The position numbers and the translations under genes are program-made. 64,000 nucleotides of DNA from Flavobacterium sp. SH_e (GTDB taxonomy: Bacteria > Bacteroidota > Bacteroidia > Flavobacteriales > Flavobacteriaceae). The first letter of the stretch is position 1; each line of letters begins with the position of its first letter. Below the pieces are notes generated by a model, which was given only the letters and a program-made list of their open reading frames with translations, was not told where the DNA came from and made no database searches. Below are positions 42,375 through 51,211 of this stretch, one piece after another. Location of the stretch: positions 62,270-126,269 of the forward strand of contig NZ_JAOVZN010000008.1 of the NCBI RefSeq assembly GCF_025717045.1, in the 5' to 3' direction.

Positions 42375-43127
42375 ATGGTTGATATTTTATTAAGAAGACG
42401 TTTTGGATTATTGGGACGCAACATAAGCTACTCTTTTTCAAAAGGTTATTTTACAGAGAAATTTAATAATGAAGTTTTTGCTGGTAACAGCTATGAGAAT
42501 TTTGACATTTCTGAGATTAATTACTTCACAGAATTAATAAAAAACAATCCTGATTTAAAAGGATTAAATGTTACGATTCCGTACAAAGAACAAGTTATTC
42601 CTTTCTTAGATAAACTATCAAAAAAAGCCGCTCTAATTGGCGCCGTGAATACTATTAAATTTACCAAAAGCGGTAAGTTAAAAGGATATAATACCGATTA
42701 TTACGGATTTAAAAAGTCTTTAAAACCACTATTGGAGCCTCATCATAAAAAAGCTCTTATTTTGGGAACAGGTGGCGCTTCTAAAGGTGTTGCTTTTGCT
42801 TTGGACGAATTGGATATTCCGTACACTTTTGTTTCTAGAGAAGCAAAAGAAAACATTATTGATTATGATTTGATAAACGCTACTACTTTTGATAATTTTC
42901 AAATTATAATTAATTGTACACCAGTTGGAACAAGTCCGAATGTTGAAGCTTGTCCGAATTTGCCTTATGAGTTTTTTACAGAAAAACATATTGCTTACGA
43001 TTTAATCTATAATCCTGCAGAAACCACTTTCTTACGAAAAGCAAAAGAAAAAGGCGCTGTAATTAAAAATGGACACAATATGCTTATTTTTCAGGCTGAA
43101 AAAGCTTGGAAAATCTGGAACAAATAA
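42375..43127 (+). CDS. aroE: Shikimate dehydrogenase
   Basis: A 250-residue enzyme that reduces 3-dehydroshikimate with NADPH in aromatic amino acid synthesis. It has RRFGLLGRNISYSFSKGYF at the N-terminus, NVTIPYKEQVIPFLD (catalytic lysine), NTDYYGF (catalytic aspartate) and the nucleotide-binding GTGGASKGV. The ORF begins eight residues before the usual start of the family, so the true start may be at the next suitable codon; the protein is otherwise of normal length. Confidence 0.93.
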   Translation: MVDILLRRRFGLLGRNISYSFSKGYFTEKFNNEVFAGNSYENFDISEINYFTELIKNNPDLKGLNVTIPYKEQVIPFLDKLSKKAALIGAVNTIKFTKSGKLKGYNTDYYGFKKSLKPLLEPHHKKALILGTGGASKGVAFALDELDIPYTFVSREAKENIIDYDLINATTFDNFQIIINCTPVGTSPNVEACPNLPYEFFTEKHIAYDLIYNPAETTFLRKAKEKGAVIKNGHNMLIFQAEKAWKIWNK

Positions 43128-43182
43128 AAATTAAAATGTTAAAGTAATTTTCGTAAATTAGTCTACTCATTTGCAGACAGTT

Positions 43183-43935
43183 ATGAAGAAACAATTACTT
43201 TACTTTAGCATTTTTTTTCTTATTACAGTTCTTGCATCAGCCCAAGACGAAGATATAGACAGAAGCAATAGTCCATTTGCTGAGCCTCGATATCATTACT
43301 TTCTTCAGACTATTTTATTATACAATGAGTATTTAGACACCAAGAATGGCTCTTATAACACTACCAATTTACGTGTTTTACAGCCAATAGGCAACAAAGC
43401 CTGGAATCTGAGGTTTGATTTGCCTTTAATATCAACCAACTCCAATTCTATAAACCAAACTGGACTTGGTGATGTAGGTGCTGGATTGAGTTTTATCCCC
43501 TATTTTAAAAAAACTAGCGGGATTGGCCTTAGAACTCGTATCATTTCAAATTCTGCCGTAGATCCAAGTTTTGGCACAGGTAAATGGGTAGTAATTCCAG
43601 CTGGTATTTTTGCAAAATACTTCAATCAAAAGAAATTCTTATGGCTTGCGACTGTTGAACATTCCCAAAGTTTTGCAGGATCAAGCAACCGAAGCGATGT
43701 CAGCGTAACCCTGTTAGAAAACAACTTATTATGGTTTTTTGGTAAAAATTGGATTGCTACAGATGTAGCTTTTAGATACAATTACGTTCTAGATGGTTTC
43801 CAGAATAATGCTTTTATGGAGTTTGGTCGAAAAATAACCCCAACAAATCTAGTTTATGTACACCCCAGCGTAGCTTTTGGCGGAGAAAAATCATATAATT
43901 TTGGTGTAGAAGTTGGCCTTTTGGTTTTGTTTTAA
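43183..43935 (+). CDS. Exported beta-barrel-like protein, unknown function
   Basis: A 250-residue protein with a signal peptide (MKKQLLYFSIFFLITVLASAQ) that sets the start at 43183. The mature part consists of alternating strands with aromatic residues (NLRFDLPLISTN; NLVYVHPSVAFGGEKSYNFGVEVGLLVLF), ends in F and resembles an outer-membrane beta-barrel of the transporter or lipid type. I do not recognise a named family. It is followed by a 250-nt gap before the DUF349 gene. Confidence 0.7.
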   Translation: MKKQLLYFSIFFLITVLASAQDEDIDRSNSPFAEPRYHYFLQTILLYNEYLDTKNGSYNTTNLRVLQPIGNKAWNLRFDLPLISTNSNSINQTGLGDVGAGLSFIPYFKKTSGIGLRTRIISNSAVDPSFGTGKWVVIPAGIFAKYFNQKKFLWLATVEHSQSFAGSSNRSDVSVTLLENNLLWFFGKNWIATDVAFRYNYVLDGFQNNAFMEFGRKITPTNLVYVHPSVAFGGEKSYNFGVEVGLLVLF

Positions 43936-44120
43936 TTTAAAGCCAAATGCTGAATTTGCGTCGCTTTTTTATGATTCATTTGTTTTTTCATTGAAAAATC
44001 GTAAAAAACATTATTTCTATCTTATCAATTAAAACAACAAAAATTAATATATCATACTGCTAAATTGAATCAAACAATAAGAATTTCATCGCAAATTAGC
44101 GTATAAACAAAGGATTTATT

Positions 44121-44150
44121 TTGTATTTAGAAACACCTTTACTATCTTTC
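44121..44150 (+). promoter_or_regulatory. Candidate promoter of DUF349 gene
   Basis: TTG at 44121-44123, 19 nt, then TATCTTTC at 44143-44150 (one mismatch to TAnnTTTG). It lies 35 nt before the ATG at 44186. Confidence 0.5.
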
Positions 44151-44185
44151 GCACTGTTTAAACCAAAACCTTATACATTTTTAAG

Positions 44186-46165
44186 ATGTTAGAAGAAAAG
44201 AATGATAACCTGCAAGAAGCAGACGGAAAATCTGGAATCGAAATAAATGATTCTGTAGCAAATGATGCAATTGAAATCTCAGATTCTGAAACTCCAAGTA
44301 CTGACTTGGTCTCAGAAACTGAAAATGAATCATCAAAACAAGAAGATGCTCATCAAGAAGCATTAGATGTTATTACTAATTCGAACGCTGCTGAAAGCGA
44401 AGACGAAACGCTAAAGGAACGTCATGACATTCCTATGCAAGATTACAATACATTCTCTCTAGACGCTCTTGTTGATGAACTTAAAAAACTGGTTAATATA
44501 GACAAAGTAATGTCTGTAAAGGATCATATTGAAGAAATCAAAAAAGCTTTCTTGTTGCAATATCATCATCTTATAGAGGAAAAAAAAGAAGAATTTTTAG
44601 CTTCTAATCAAGATCCTAATGAAGAGTTTGAATATCATCTTCCATTAAAATCAAAATTTGACGAATATTATAATGTTTTTAGAGAGAAAAGAAATTCTCA
44701 TTTTAAACATTTACAGACCAATTTAAAAACCAATTTAGATACTCGTCTGGCTATTGTTGAAGAATTAAAGGAGTTAATCAATCCGCAAGAAAATATAAAA
44801 GATACTCTTAAACATTTTAATGAATTAAGAGAAAGATGGAAAAATGCTGGAGCAATTCCAAAAGACAAATACAATCACGTTTGGAACAACTACCATTTCC
44901 ATGTAGAGAACTTCTACGATTATCTGCATTTAGACCGCGAGGCTAGAGATTTAGACTTTAAACACAACTTAGAGCTAAAGCAAAAAATTATAGCTCGCGT
45001 TGAGGAATTAGTAAATGAAGCGGATGTAAACAAATCTTTCCGTGAATTACAAGATTTGCACAGAATCTGGAAAGAAGAAATCGGACCTGTTTCTAAAGAG
45101 CATCGTGATGCCATTTGGAATCAGTTTAGCGAATTAACTAAAAAAATCCACGATAAAAGAGAGCTTTTATTTGAAAACCAAAGAGCAAACGAGCACAAAA
45201 ATCTTGAAGTTAAAAAAGAAATTATAGCTAAAATCGAGACTCTTGGAAGTGAAAAAGTAAATTCTCATTCACAATGGCTTGTTCAAATTCAAAAAGTAGA
45301 AGATTTAAGAAATGAATTTTTCGCAGCTGGAAAAGTACCATCTGAAGTAAATGAAGAAACATGGGCTGCATTTAAAACCGCTGTTAGAAACTTCAATGCT
45401 TTTAAAAACTCTTTCTATAAGGATATTAAAAAAGATCAAAACGATAATCTAAATAAAAAACTGGCTCTTGTTGCTAAAGCAAAAGAATTACAGGAAAGTA
45501 CCGATTTTACTTCTACAACACCTGTAATGAAACAAATTCAGGAAGAGTGGAAACAAATTGGACACGTTCCTAAAAAATATTCCGATAAAATCTGGAAAGA
45601 ATTTAAGGATGCTTGCAACCATTATTTCGATAAATTAAAAGAACATAAATCGGAAGAAAATAGCGAAGAAGTAGCAGCTTTTGACAACAAAAAAGCATAT
45701 TTAGATACTTTAAGAGCTTTCCAATTAACTGGAGACCATAAAACTGATTTAGATGCTATAAAAGCACATATTGAAACTTGGAAAGGATTTGGAAAAGTTC
45801 CTTTTTCAAGAAGACATATCGAAGGAAAATTCAATAAAATCCTAGATGCTCTTTTTGAAAAATTAAGTCTTAGCAAAAAAGAATCTGAAATGATGCGTTT
45901 TGCAAACCGCATTGATTCATTATCTGATAGCAATGACACGCGTAAATTAGACAATGAAAAAATCTTTATTATGCGTAAAATTGAAGAAGTTCAGAATGAA
46001 ATTTTCCAATTAGAAAATAATATTCAATTCTTTACCAATACTAAAAATGCGAAAAAGGAAAATTCTATTGTAACGGAGGTTCGCAAAAACATCGCCATTC
46101 ACAAAGAAAGTCTTGAAGTATGGAAAGATAAATTGAAACAACTTCGAAACTTGGGACAAGAATAA
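44186..46165 (+). CDS. DUF349 repeat protein
   Basis: A 659-residue cytoplasmic protein with an acidic N-terminal 75-residue region (EINDSVANDAIEISDSETPS) followed by five or more DUF349 repeats of about 70 residues, each with W-x-x-x-G-x-x-P-x-x-x-x-x-x-x-x-W (for example WKNAGAIPKDKYNHVWNNY, WKEEIGPVSKEHRDAIW, WKQIGHVPKKYSDKIWKEF, WKGFGKVPFSRRHIEGKF). The domain is long and helical. Its function is unknown in bacteria, though DUF349 proteins are near-universal in Flavobacteria. It ends at a hairpin 25 nt after the stop. Confidence 0.9.
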   Translation: MLEEKNDNLQEADGKSGIEINDSVANDAIEISDSETPSTDLVSETENESSKQEDAHQEALDVITNSNAAESEDETLKERHDIPMQDYNTFSLDALVDELKKLVNIDKVMSVKDHIEEIKKAFLLQYHHLIEEKKEEFLASNQDPNEEFEYHLPLKSKFDEYYNVFREKRNSHFKHLQTNLKTNLDTRLAIVEELKELINPQENIKDTLKHFNELRERWKNAGAIPKDKYNHVWNNYHFHVENFYDYLHLDREARDLDFKHNLELKQKIIARVEELVNEADVNKSFRELQDLHRIWKEEIGPVSKEHRDAIWNQFSELTKKIHDKRELLFENQRANEHKNLEVKKEIIAKIETLGSEKVNSHSQWLVQIQKVEDLRNEFFAAGKVPSEVNEETWAAFKTAVRNFNAFKNSFYKDIKKDQNDNLNKKLALVAKAKELQESTDFTSTTPVMKQIQEEWKQIGHVPKKYSDKIWKEFKDACNHYFDKLKEHKSEENSEEVAAFDNKKAYLDTLRAFQLTGDHKTDLDAIKAHIETWKGFGKVPFSRRHIEGKFNKILDALFEKLSLSKKESEMMRFANRIDSLSDSNDTRKLDNEKIFIMRKIEEVQNEIFQLENNIQFFTNTKNAKKENSIVTEVRKNIAIHKESLEVWKDKLKQLRNLGQE

Positions 46166-46189
46166 TTGTAGATGAATTCTAAAAATATT

Positions 46190-46219
46190 AAAGTGTAATG
46201 AGAAATCGTTACACTTTTT
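46190..46219 (+). terminator. Intrinsic terminator after DUF349 gene
   Basis: AAAGTGTAA (46190-46198) pairs with TTACACTTT (46209-46217), loop of 10 nt, T run after. Confidence 0.85.
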
Positions 46220-46530
46220 TTTGTGTTTTTTTTTTAATGCAAAGCCCGCAAAGATCTAATTTAAAATATAAGTTCGTAAAACTTTGTTCAGAGATAACTT
46301 TTCGAACTTTATTATAAGAAAATAAAAATAAAAAAATGCAACCTTTGCGCAAACCCTTAGCGTTCTTTGCTTTAAAAAACACAATCTAACTTTACACAAA
46401 AACCTAAAACTTAACATTCCCATTAAATTTCATAAAACTATTCTGCAAAATATTGATTATATTTGAGTTACATCTATTATTAGGCAATCAAACAAATAAC
46501 ATTTAATACTAATTTTTAAATAAGAAAACT
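46220..46530. repeat. Intergenic repeats before osmC
   Basis: Contains GCAAAGCCCGCAAAG, AACTTTGTTCAGAGATAAC, GCAACCTTTGCGCAAACC and CTTAGCGTTCTTTGCTTTAA, the genome's CTTTG/CTTAG style. A -7 box TATATTTG lies at 46458-46465. Otherwise AT-rich and empty of genes. Confidence 0.6.
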
Positions 46531-46950
46531 ATGAAATTTACAAGAAAAGCACACGCCAACTGGAAAGGAACTGGCATGGAAGGAAAAGGAACTATTAGTA
46601 CACAAAGTACAACTTTAGATAACGCTCAACTGTCTTTCAAAACCAGATTTGCTGATGGCGTGGGAACAAATCCTGAAGAACTAGTTGCTGCGGCACATTC
46701 TGGCTGTTTTACAATGCAATTAAGCTTTTTACTGAATGAAGCTGGTTTTACTGCAGATGATTTAACCACAGAAGCTACAGTAACTTTTGAAGACGGAACA
46801 ATTACTTTAATTCATTTAGATTTAAAAGGAAAAGTTCCATCAATTTCTGCTGAGGAATTTGCTTCAACAGCTGCGAAAGCAAAAGAAATCTGTCCGATTT
46901 CAAAATTATTAAATACAACTATTACTTTATCTGCGGAGTTAATAAGCTAG
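46531..46950 (+). CDS. OsmC-family peroxiredoxin
   Basis: A 139-residue protein with the OsmC fold. The two redox cysteines are in AAHSGCFTMQLSFLL and AKEICPISKLL; the characteristic N-terminal KAHANWKGTGMEGKGTI is present. OsmC reduces organic hydroperoxides. A -7 box is found upstream at 46458-46465. The stop is followed by a terminator shared with the TPR protein gene on the minus strand. Confidence 0.93.
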   Translation: MKFTRKAHANWKGTGMEGKGTISTQSTTLDNAQLSFKTRFADGVGTNPEELVAAAHSGCFTMQLSFLLNEAGFTADDLTTEATVTFEDGTITLIHLDLKGKVPSISAEEFASTAAKAKEICPISKLLNTTITLSAELIS

Positions 46951-46963
46951 AAAAATTATATAT

Positions 46964-46998
46964 AAAAAAAACCATCCGTTTAGTGGATGGTTTTTTTT
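46964..46998. terminator. Terminator between osmC and TPR gene
   Basis: ACCATCC (46971-46977) pairs with GGATGGT (46985-46991), loop GTTTAGT, with A and T runs outside. Serves both converging genes. Confidence 0.87.
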
Positions 46999-47006
46999 AT
47001 ATATAA

Positions 47007-48275
47007 TTACATTTTTGCTTTTAAAGCTTTTGCTTCTGCAGTCATTTCTAGAGCACTGTAAACCCCTAACAATGTTTTAGAAACATCTTCGTTTTTAGGA
47101 TCTAATTCGTTTGCTTTTTTAAGGTAAGGAATTACACCTTTGAAAACACTTTCTCTTTGTGCTTTTAAAACATCGTAACGTTTCATGTCTTTAGCAGAAG
47201 TACCTAATTTGTTCATTTCGTCAATGATTGGTTTCTCTGCTTCTAACTTTAATGCCGCAAGGTTTAAGTAAGCATTTGTGTAATTAGGATTGATTTCGAT
47301 AGCTCTTAAATAATATTTTTCTGCATCAGCATTATTTTTAGCACCAGAACTAATTACTCCTAAATTGAATACTAAATCAGCATTGTTTGGATCTTTCTCT
47401 AAAGCTTCACCAACTAATTTTTTGTACATATCAAAGTCTTTAGTTTCTAGATATAAATTAGCCTCTGTTAAGATTAGAGAAGTATCATCTGGATTTGCTT
47501 TTCTAGCATCAGCGATTGCTTTTTTAGCATCTTCTGTACGTCCTTTTTGAACTAAGATTAATGCTAAGTTTTTGTAGATTTCACCTCTTTTAGAAGGAAT
47601 TGCTTCTGTTTTAGGTTTTTCGTGAGTACCTAATTTAACAGCCATATCTCTTTCTTTAGCATTTGCAAAACTATCATCATTTCCAGAAGCTTTGTTTACA
47701 GCTGTATACATTGTTCCTTTTCCAGAATAGTTTAGTTTTTTCAACTCTTCATACATTGGCAAAGCAAGATCAAAATCTTGTGCATTTACAGCTGTAGAAG
47801 CAGCATAGTACAAGTTGATTGTATCTTTCTTATCTAAAGCATAAGCATCGTATAATTTCTTAGCTCCTTCAACATTTTTGTTTGATTGAGTATCAGCAAT
47901 TGCAGAGTTAATCAATAAACCTTTAATGCTAGTAATTGATGCAGCGGCTTGAGTTGAATATTTTTGTTTTCCTGAAGTTTTTTCAACTTCAATTAATTTT
48001 TTATAGCTCTCAGCAGCAGCAGATAAGTTTTTACTTTCTTCAACTTTTTTGTTAGCCAACTCTAAATAAGCATTTCCCTGAACGAAATAATATTGAGCCT
48101 GCTCAGTATCTTTTGCATTTACAATTAAGTTCTCTGCATCTTTTAATTGTGTCAAAGCTCCTTGAGCATCACCACCTTTTAATGCTTTCTCAGCGTTTTT
48201 AATCTGATCTTTTTGAGCAAAAGTAGCTACGGAGATCATTAATGCTGACGCCAGTATTACATATTTACTTTTCAT
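47007..48275 (-). CDS. TPR-repeat exported protein
   Basis: A 422-residue protein with a signal peptide (MKSKYVILASALMISVATFAQ). The mature part has about eight TPR motifs, such as NADAEKYYLRAIEINPNYTNAYLNLAAL. It should act in the periplasm as a binding platform. It lies 40 nt downstream of gyrA on the same strand and this gene order is regular in Flavobacteria, so cotranscription is possible. No enzymatic residues. Confidence 0.85.
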   Translation of the reverse strand: MKSKYVILASALMISVATFAQKDQIKNAEKALKGGDAQGALTQLKDAENLIVNAKDTEQAQYYFVQGNAYLELANKKVEESKNLSAAAESYKKLIEVEKTSGKQKYSTQAAASITSIKGLLINSAIADTQSNKNVEGAKKLYDAYALDKKDTINLYYAASTAVNAQDFDLALPMYEELKKLNYSGKGTMYTAVNKASGNDDSFANAKERDMAVKLGTHEKPKTEAIPSKRGEIYKNLALILVQKGRTEDAKKAIADARKANPDDTSLILTEANLYLETKDFDMYKKLVGEALEKDPNNADLVFNLGVISSGAKNNADAEKYYLRAIEINPNYTNAYLNLAALKLEAEKPIIDEMNKLGTSAKDMKRYDVLKAQRESVFKGVIPYLKKANELDPKNEDVSKTLLGVYSALEMTAEAKALKAKM

Positions 48276-48315
48276 ATTGATATTTATTTGTTGTATTTAA
48301 TTTTTTGTTTTTTAA

Positions 48316-50955
48316 TTACTCTTCAGACTCTTCATCTTCTGCATCCTCCGCTTCATCTTCTACTTCATCATCAGAATCATCTTCTTCTTCAACAGTTCCG
48401 TCATCTTCTAAAACTTCCAGATCAGGTTTAATTCTTTCGATTGTAGACTCGATTACGTTTCCGTCTTCATCTAACTCTACTTCTTCTGCATCATCTTTCA
48501 TTACGGTCGTAACAGCAGCAATAGAATCTTTACCTTTAAGGTTAATCAATCTAACACCTTGAGTTGCACGTCCCATAACACGTAAATCTTCGATTGCCAT
48601 TCTAATAGTCAATCCAGATTTATTGATAATCATTAAGTCGTCTGCATCAGTAACAGCGTTGATCGAGATCAGTTTACCAGTTTTATCTGTGATATTAAGT
48701 GTTTTAACCCCTTTACCTCCACGGTTTGTAATTCTGTACACATCTTCTCCGTCGTCGTCAACCAATTTAGTACGTTTTCCGTATCCATTTTCTGTCACAA
48801 CAAGAATTTGCGAAGTAGAAATATCATTTTTATCTACAGTAACCATTCCAATTACTTCATCAGTATCATCTTTTAATGTAATACCACGAACTCCAGAAGC
48901 TGTTCTTCCCATCGGACGTGTTTTAGTTTCCTCAAAACGAACTAATTTTCCAGATTTAACTGCTAAGATGATTTGGCTTTCTCCATTTGTTAATTGAGCT
49001 CCAATTAATTCATCACCTTCTTTAATTGTAATAGCGGCAACTCCATTAGCTCTTGGTTTAGAATATTTCTCCAAAGAAGTTTTCTTCACCTGACCTTTTT
49101 TCGTCACCATTACAAGATTATGCGTATTGATATAATCTTTATCTTTTAAATCTTGTGTACAAATGAAAGCTTTTACTTTATCATCACTTTCAATATTTAC
49201 CAAGTTCTGAATTGCTCTACCTTTTGCAGTTTTGCTTCCTTCCGGAATTTCGTAAACACGCATCCAGAAACATTTTCCTTTTTGTGTAAAGAACATCATA
49301 TATTGGTGATTTGTCGCCACAAACATATGTTCTAAGAAATCCTGATCTCTTGTTCCGGCACTCTTCTGTCCAACTCCACCTCTATTTTGTGTTTTGTACT
49401 CAGATAGGTTTGTACGTTTGATATAACCTGCATGCGAAATGGTAATAACCACATTTTCGTCAGCAATTAAATCTTCAATACTTACATCACCACCAGAATA
49501 TTCAATTTGAGAACGTCTTTCGTCACCATATTTATCACGAATTTCGGTAAGCTCTTCTTTAATCAAATCAATTCTTAAATTAACATCTGCTAATAAAGCT
49601 TTTAAGTGCTCGATTAACTTCATCAATTCATCAAACTCAGCTCTTAATTTATCTTGCTCCAGACCTGTTAACTGACGTAAACGCATCTCAACAATTGCAC
49701 GAGCCTGAATATCTGATAATTTAAATCTTTCGATTAATTTCTCTCTTGCTTCGTCTGTATTTTTAGACCCTCTAATTAACGCAATAACTTCGTCAATATT
49801 ATCAGAAGCAATAATTAATCCTTCTAAGATATGCGCTCTTTCTTCTGCTTTACGCAATTCAAACTGCGTTCTTCTCACTACTACATCATGACGGTGCTCA
49901 ATAAAATAGTGAATCATATCTTTTAGATTCAACAATTGAGGACGTCCTTTTACAAGTGCAATATTATTTACACTGAAAGAAGATTGCAATTGAGTGTATT
50001 TATATAAGGTATTTAAAACTACGTTTGGCGTAGCATCGCGTTTCAAGATATAAACGATGCGCATACCGCTTCTATCCGACTCATCGCGAATATTGGCAAT
50101 ACCTTCGATTTTTTTCTCGTTAACTAAATCAGCCGTACGTTTGATCATTTCGGCTTTGTTAACTTGATATGGAATCTCAGTAACGATAATGCATTCTCTA
50201 CCATCAACTTCTTCAAAACCAACTTTAGCACGCATTACAATACGCCCTCTACCAGTTTTAAAAGCTTCACGAACACCTTCATACCCATAAATGATACCTC
50301 CAGTTGGAAAATCAGGAGCCTTGATATGAGTCATTAATTCGTCTACTTCTATATCATTATTATCAAGATACGCCAAAGTACCATTGATAACTTCAGTTAA
50401 ATTGTGTGGCGGCATGTTTGTCGCCATACCAACCGCAATACCTGTAGCTCCGTTTACTAACAAAGTAGGAACTCTTGTTGGCATTACTTTTGGCTCATAT
50501 ATTGTATCGTCAAAGTTTAATTGAAAATCAACTGTTTCTTTTTCGATATCTGCCATAATTTCCTCAGAAATTTTGCGCATTCTAGCCTCAGTATAACGCA
50601 TTGCTGCAGGACTGTCACCATCGACAGAACCAAAGTTACCTTGACCATCAACTAATAAATAACGCATACTCCACTCCTGCGCCATACGCACCATTGCGTC
50701 ATAAACAGAGGTATCTCCATGCGGGTGATACTTACCCAGAACCTCCCCTACAATTCTCGCAGACTTTTTGTGGGCAGATCTTGATGTTACACCTAAATCA
50801 TACATTCCGTAAAGAACTCTTCGATGTACTGGTTTCAAGCCATCTCTAACATCAGGAAGTGCTCTCGATACAATTACTGACATCGAATAATCGATGTAAG
50901 CTGACTTCATTTCATCCTCTATGTTAATAGGAATTAACTTTTCTCCTTCAGACAT
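48316..50955 (-). CDS. gyrA: DNA gyrase subunit A
   Basis: An 879-residue type II topoisomerase subunit, which cuts and rejoins DNA to introduce negative supercoils. It has the N-terminal DxxKPVHRR motif, the catalytic tyrosine in AAMRYTEARM and the quinolone-resistance region (GEVLGKYHPHGDTSVYDAMVR). The C-terminal beta-pinwheel is complete. The GyrA-box reads QNRGGVG where QRRGGKG is usual. The last 30 residues are very acidic (EEDDSDDEVEDEAEDAEDEE). Confidence 0.96.
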   Translation of the reverse strand: MSEGEKLIPINIEDEMKSAYIDYSMSVIVSRALPDVRDGLKPVHRRVLYGMYDLGVTSRSAHKKSARIVGEVLGKYHPHGDTSVYDAMVRMAQEWSMRYLLVDGQGNFGSVDGDSPAAMRYTEARMRKISEEIMADIEKETVDFQLNFDDTIYEPKVMPTRVPTLLVNGATGIAVGMATNMPPHNLTEVINGTLAYLDNNDIEVDELMTHIKAPDFPTGGIIYGYEGVREAFKTGRGRIVMRAKVGFEEVDGRECIIVTEIPYQVNKAEMIKRTADLVNEKKIEGIANIRDESDRSGMRIVYILKRDATPNVVLNTLYKYTQLQSSFSVNNIALVKGRPQLLNLKDMIHYFIEHRHDVVVRRTQFELRKAEERAHILEGLIIASDNIDEVIALIRGSKNTDEAREKLIERFKLSDIQARAIVEMRLRQLTGLEQDKLRAEFDELMKLIEHLKALLADVNLRIDLIKEELTEIRDKYGDERRSQIEYSGGDVSIEDLIADENVVITISHAGYIKRTNLSEYKTQNRGGVGQKSAGTRDQDFLEHMFVATNHQYMMFFTQKGKCFWMRVYEIPEGSKTAKGRAIQNLVNIESDDKVKAFICTQDLKDKDYINTHNLVMVTKKGQVKKTSLEKYSKPRANGVAAITIKEGDELIGAQLTNGESQIILAVKSGKLVRFEETKTRPMGRTASGVRGITLKDDTDEVIGMVTVDKNDISTSQILVVTENGYGKRTKLVDDDGEDVYRITNRGGKGVKTLNITDKTGKLISINAVTDADDLMIINKSGLTIRMAIEDLRVMGRATQGVRLINLKGKDSIAAVTTVMKDDAEEVELDEDGNVIESTIERIKPDLEVLEDDGTVEEEDDSDDEVEDEAEDAEDEESEE

Positions 50956-51162
50956 AAGTTGTTATATTAAATAATTATATTAGTTTCAAAGCGTGCCAAG
51001 ATACGTTTTTTTAAAATTTTTTCAGCTATTTCCTTACACTTATTTAAATGATTTATTAACAACTTTATTTTTAGTTTTAGTTAATAAATTAAGCGTTTTT
51101 TAACGCTTTTATTGTCTTTTTTTTCGTCTATTAGCTGACAGTAGTTCTTGAAGGTACGGTTT

Positions 51163-51193
51163 TTGTTTTTAAAACTGTAATTCACTAAATTTA
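51163..51193 (+). promoter_or_regulatory. Candidate clpC promoter TTG-N20-TAAATTTA
   Basis: TTG at 51163-51165 and TAAATTTA at 51186-51193, spaced 20 nt. It lies 19 nt before the ATG. A in place of the last G of the -7 box. Confidence 0.55.
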
Positions 51194-51211
51194 CAATACC
51201 AATTATATATT

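Noticed and set aside
48305..48562. Serine-rich ORF on the plus strand
   Set aside because: It is the antisense of the acidic C-terminal tail of gyrA.
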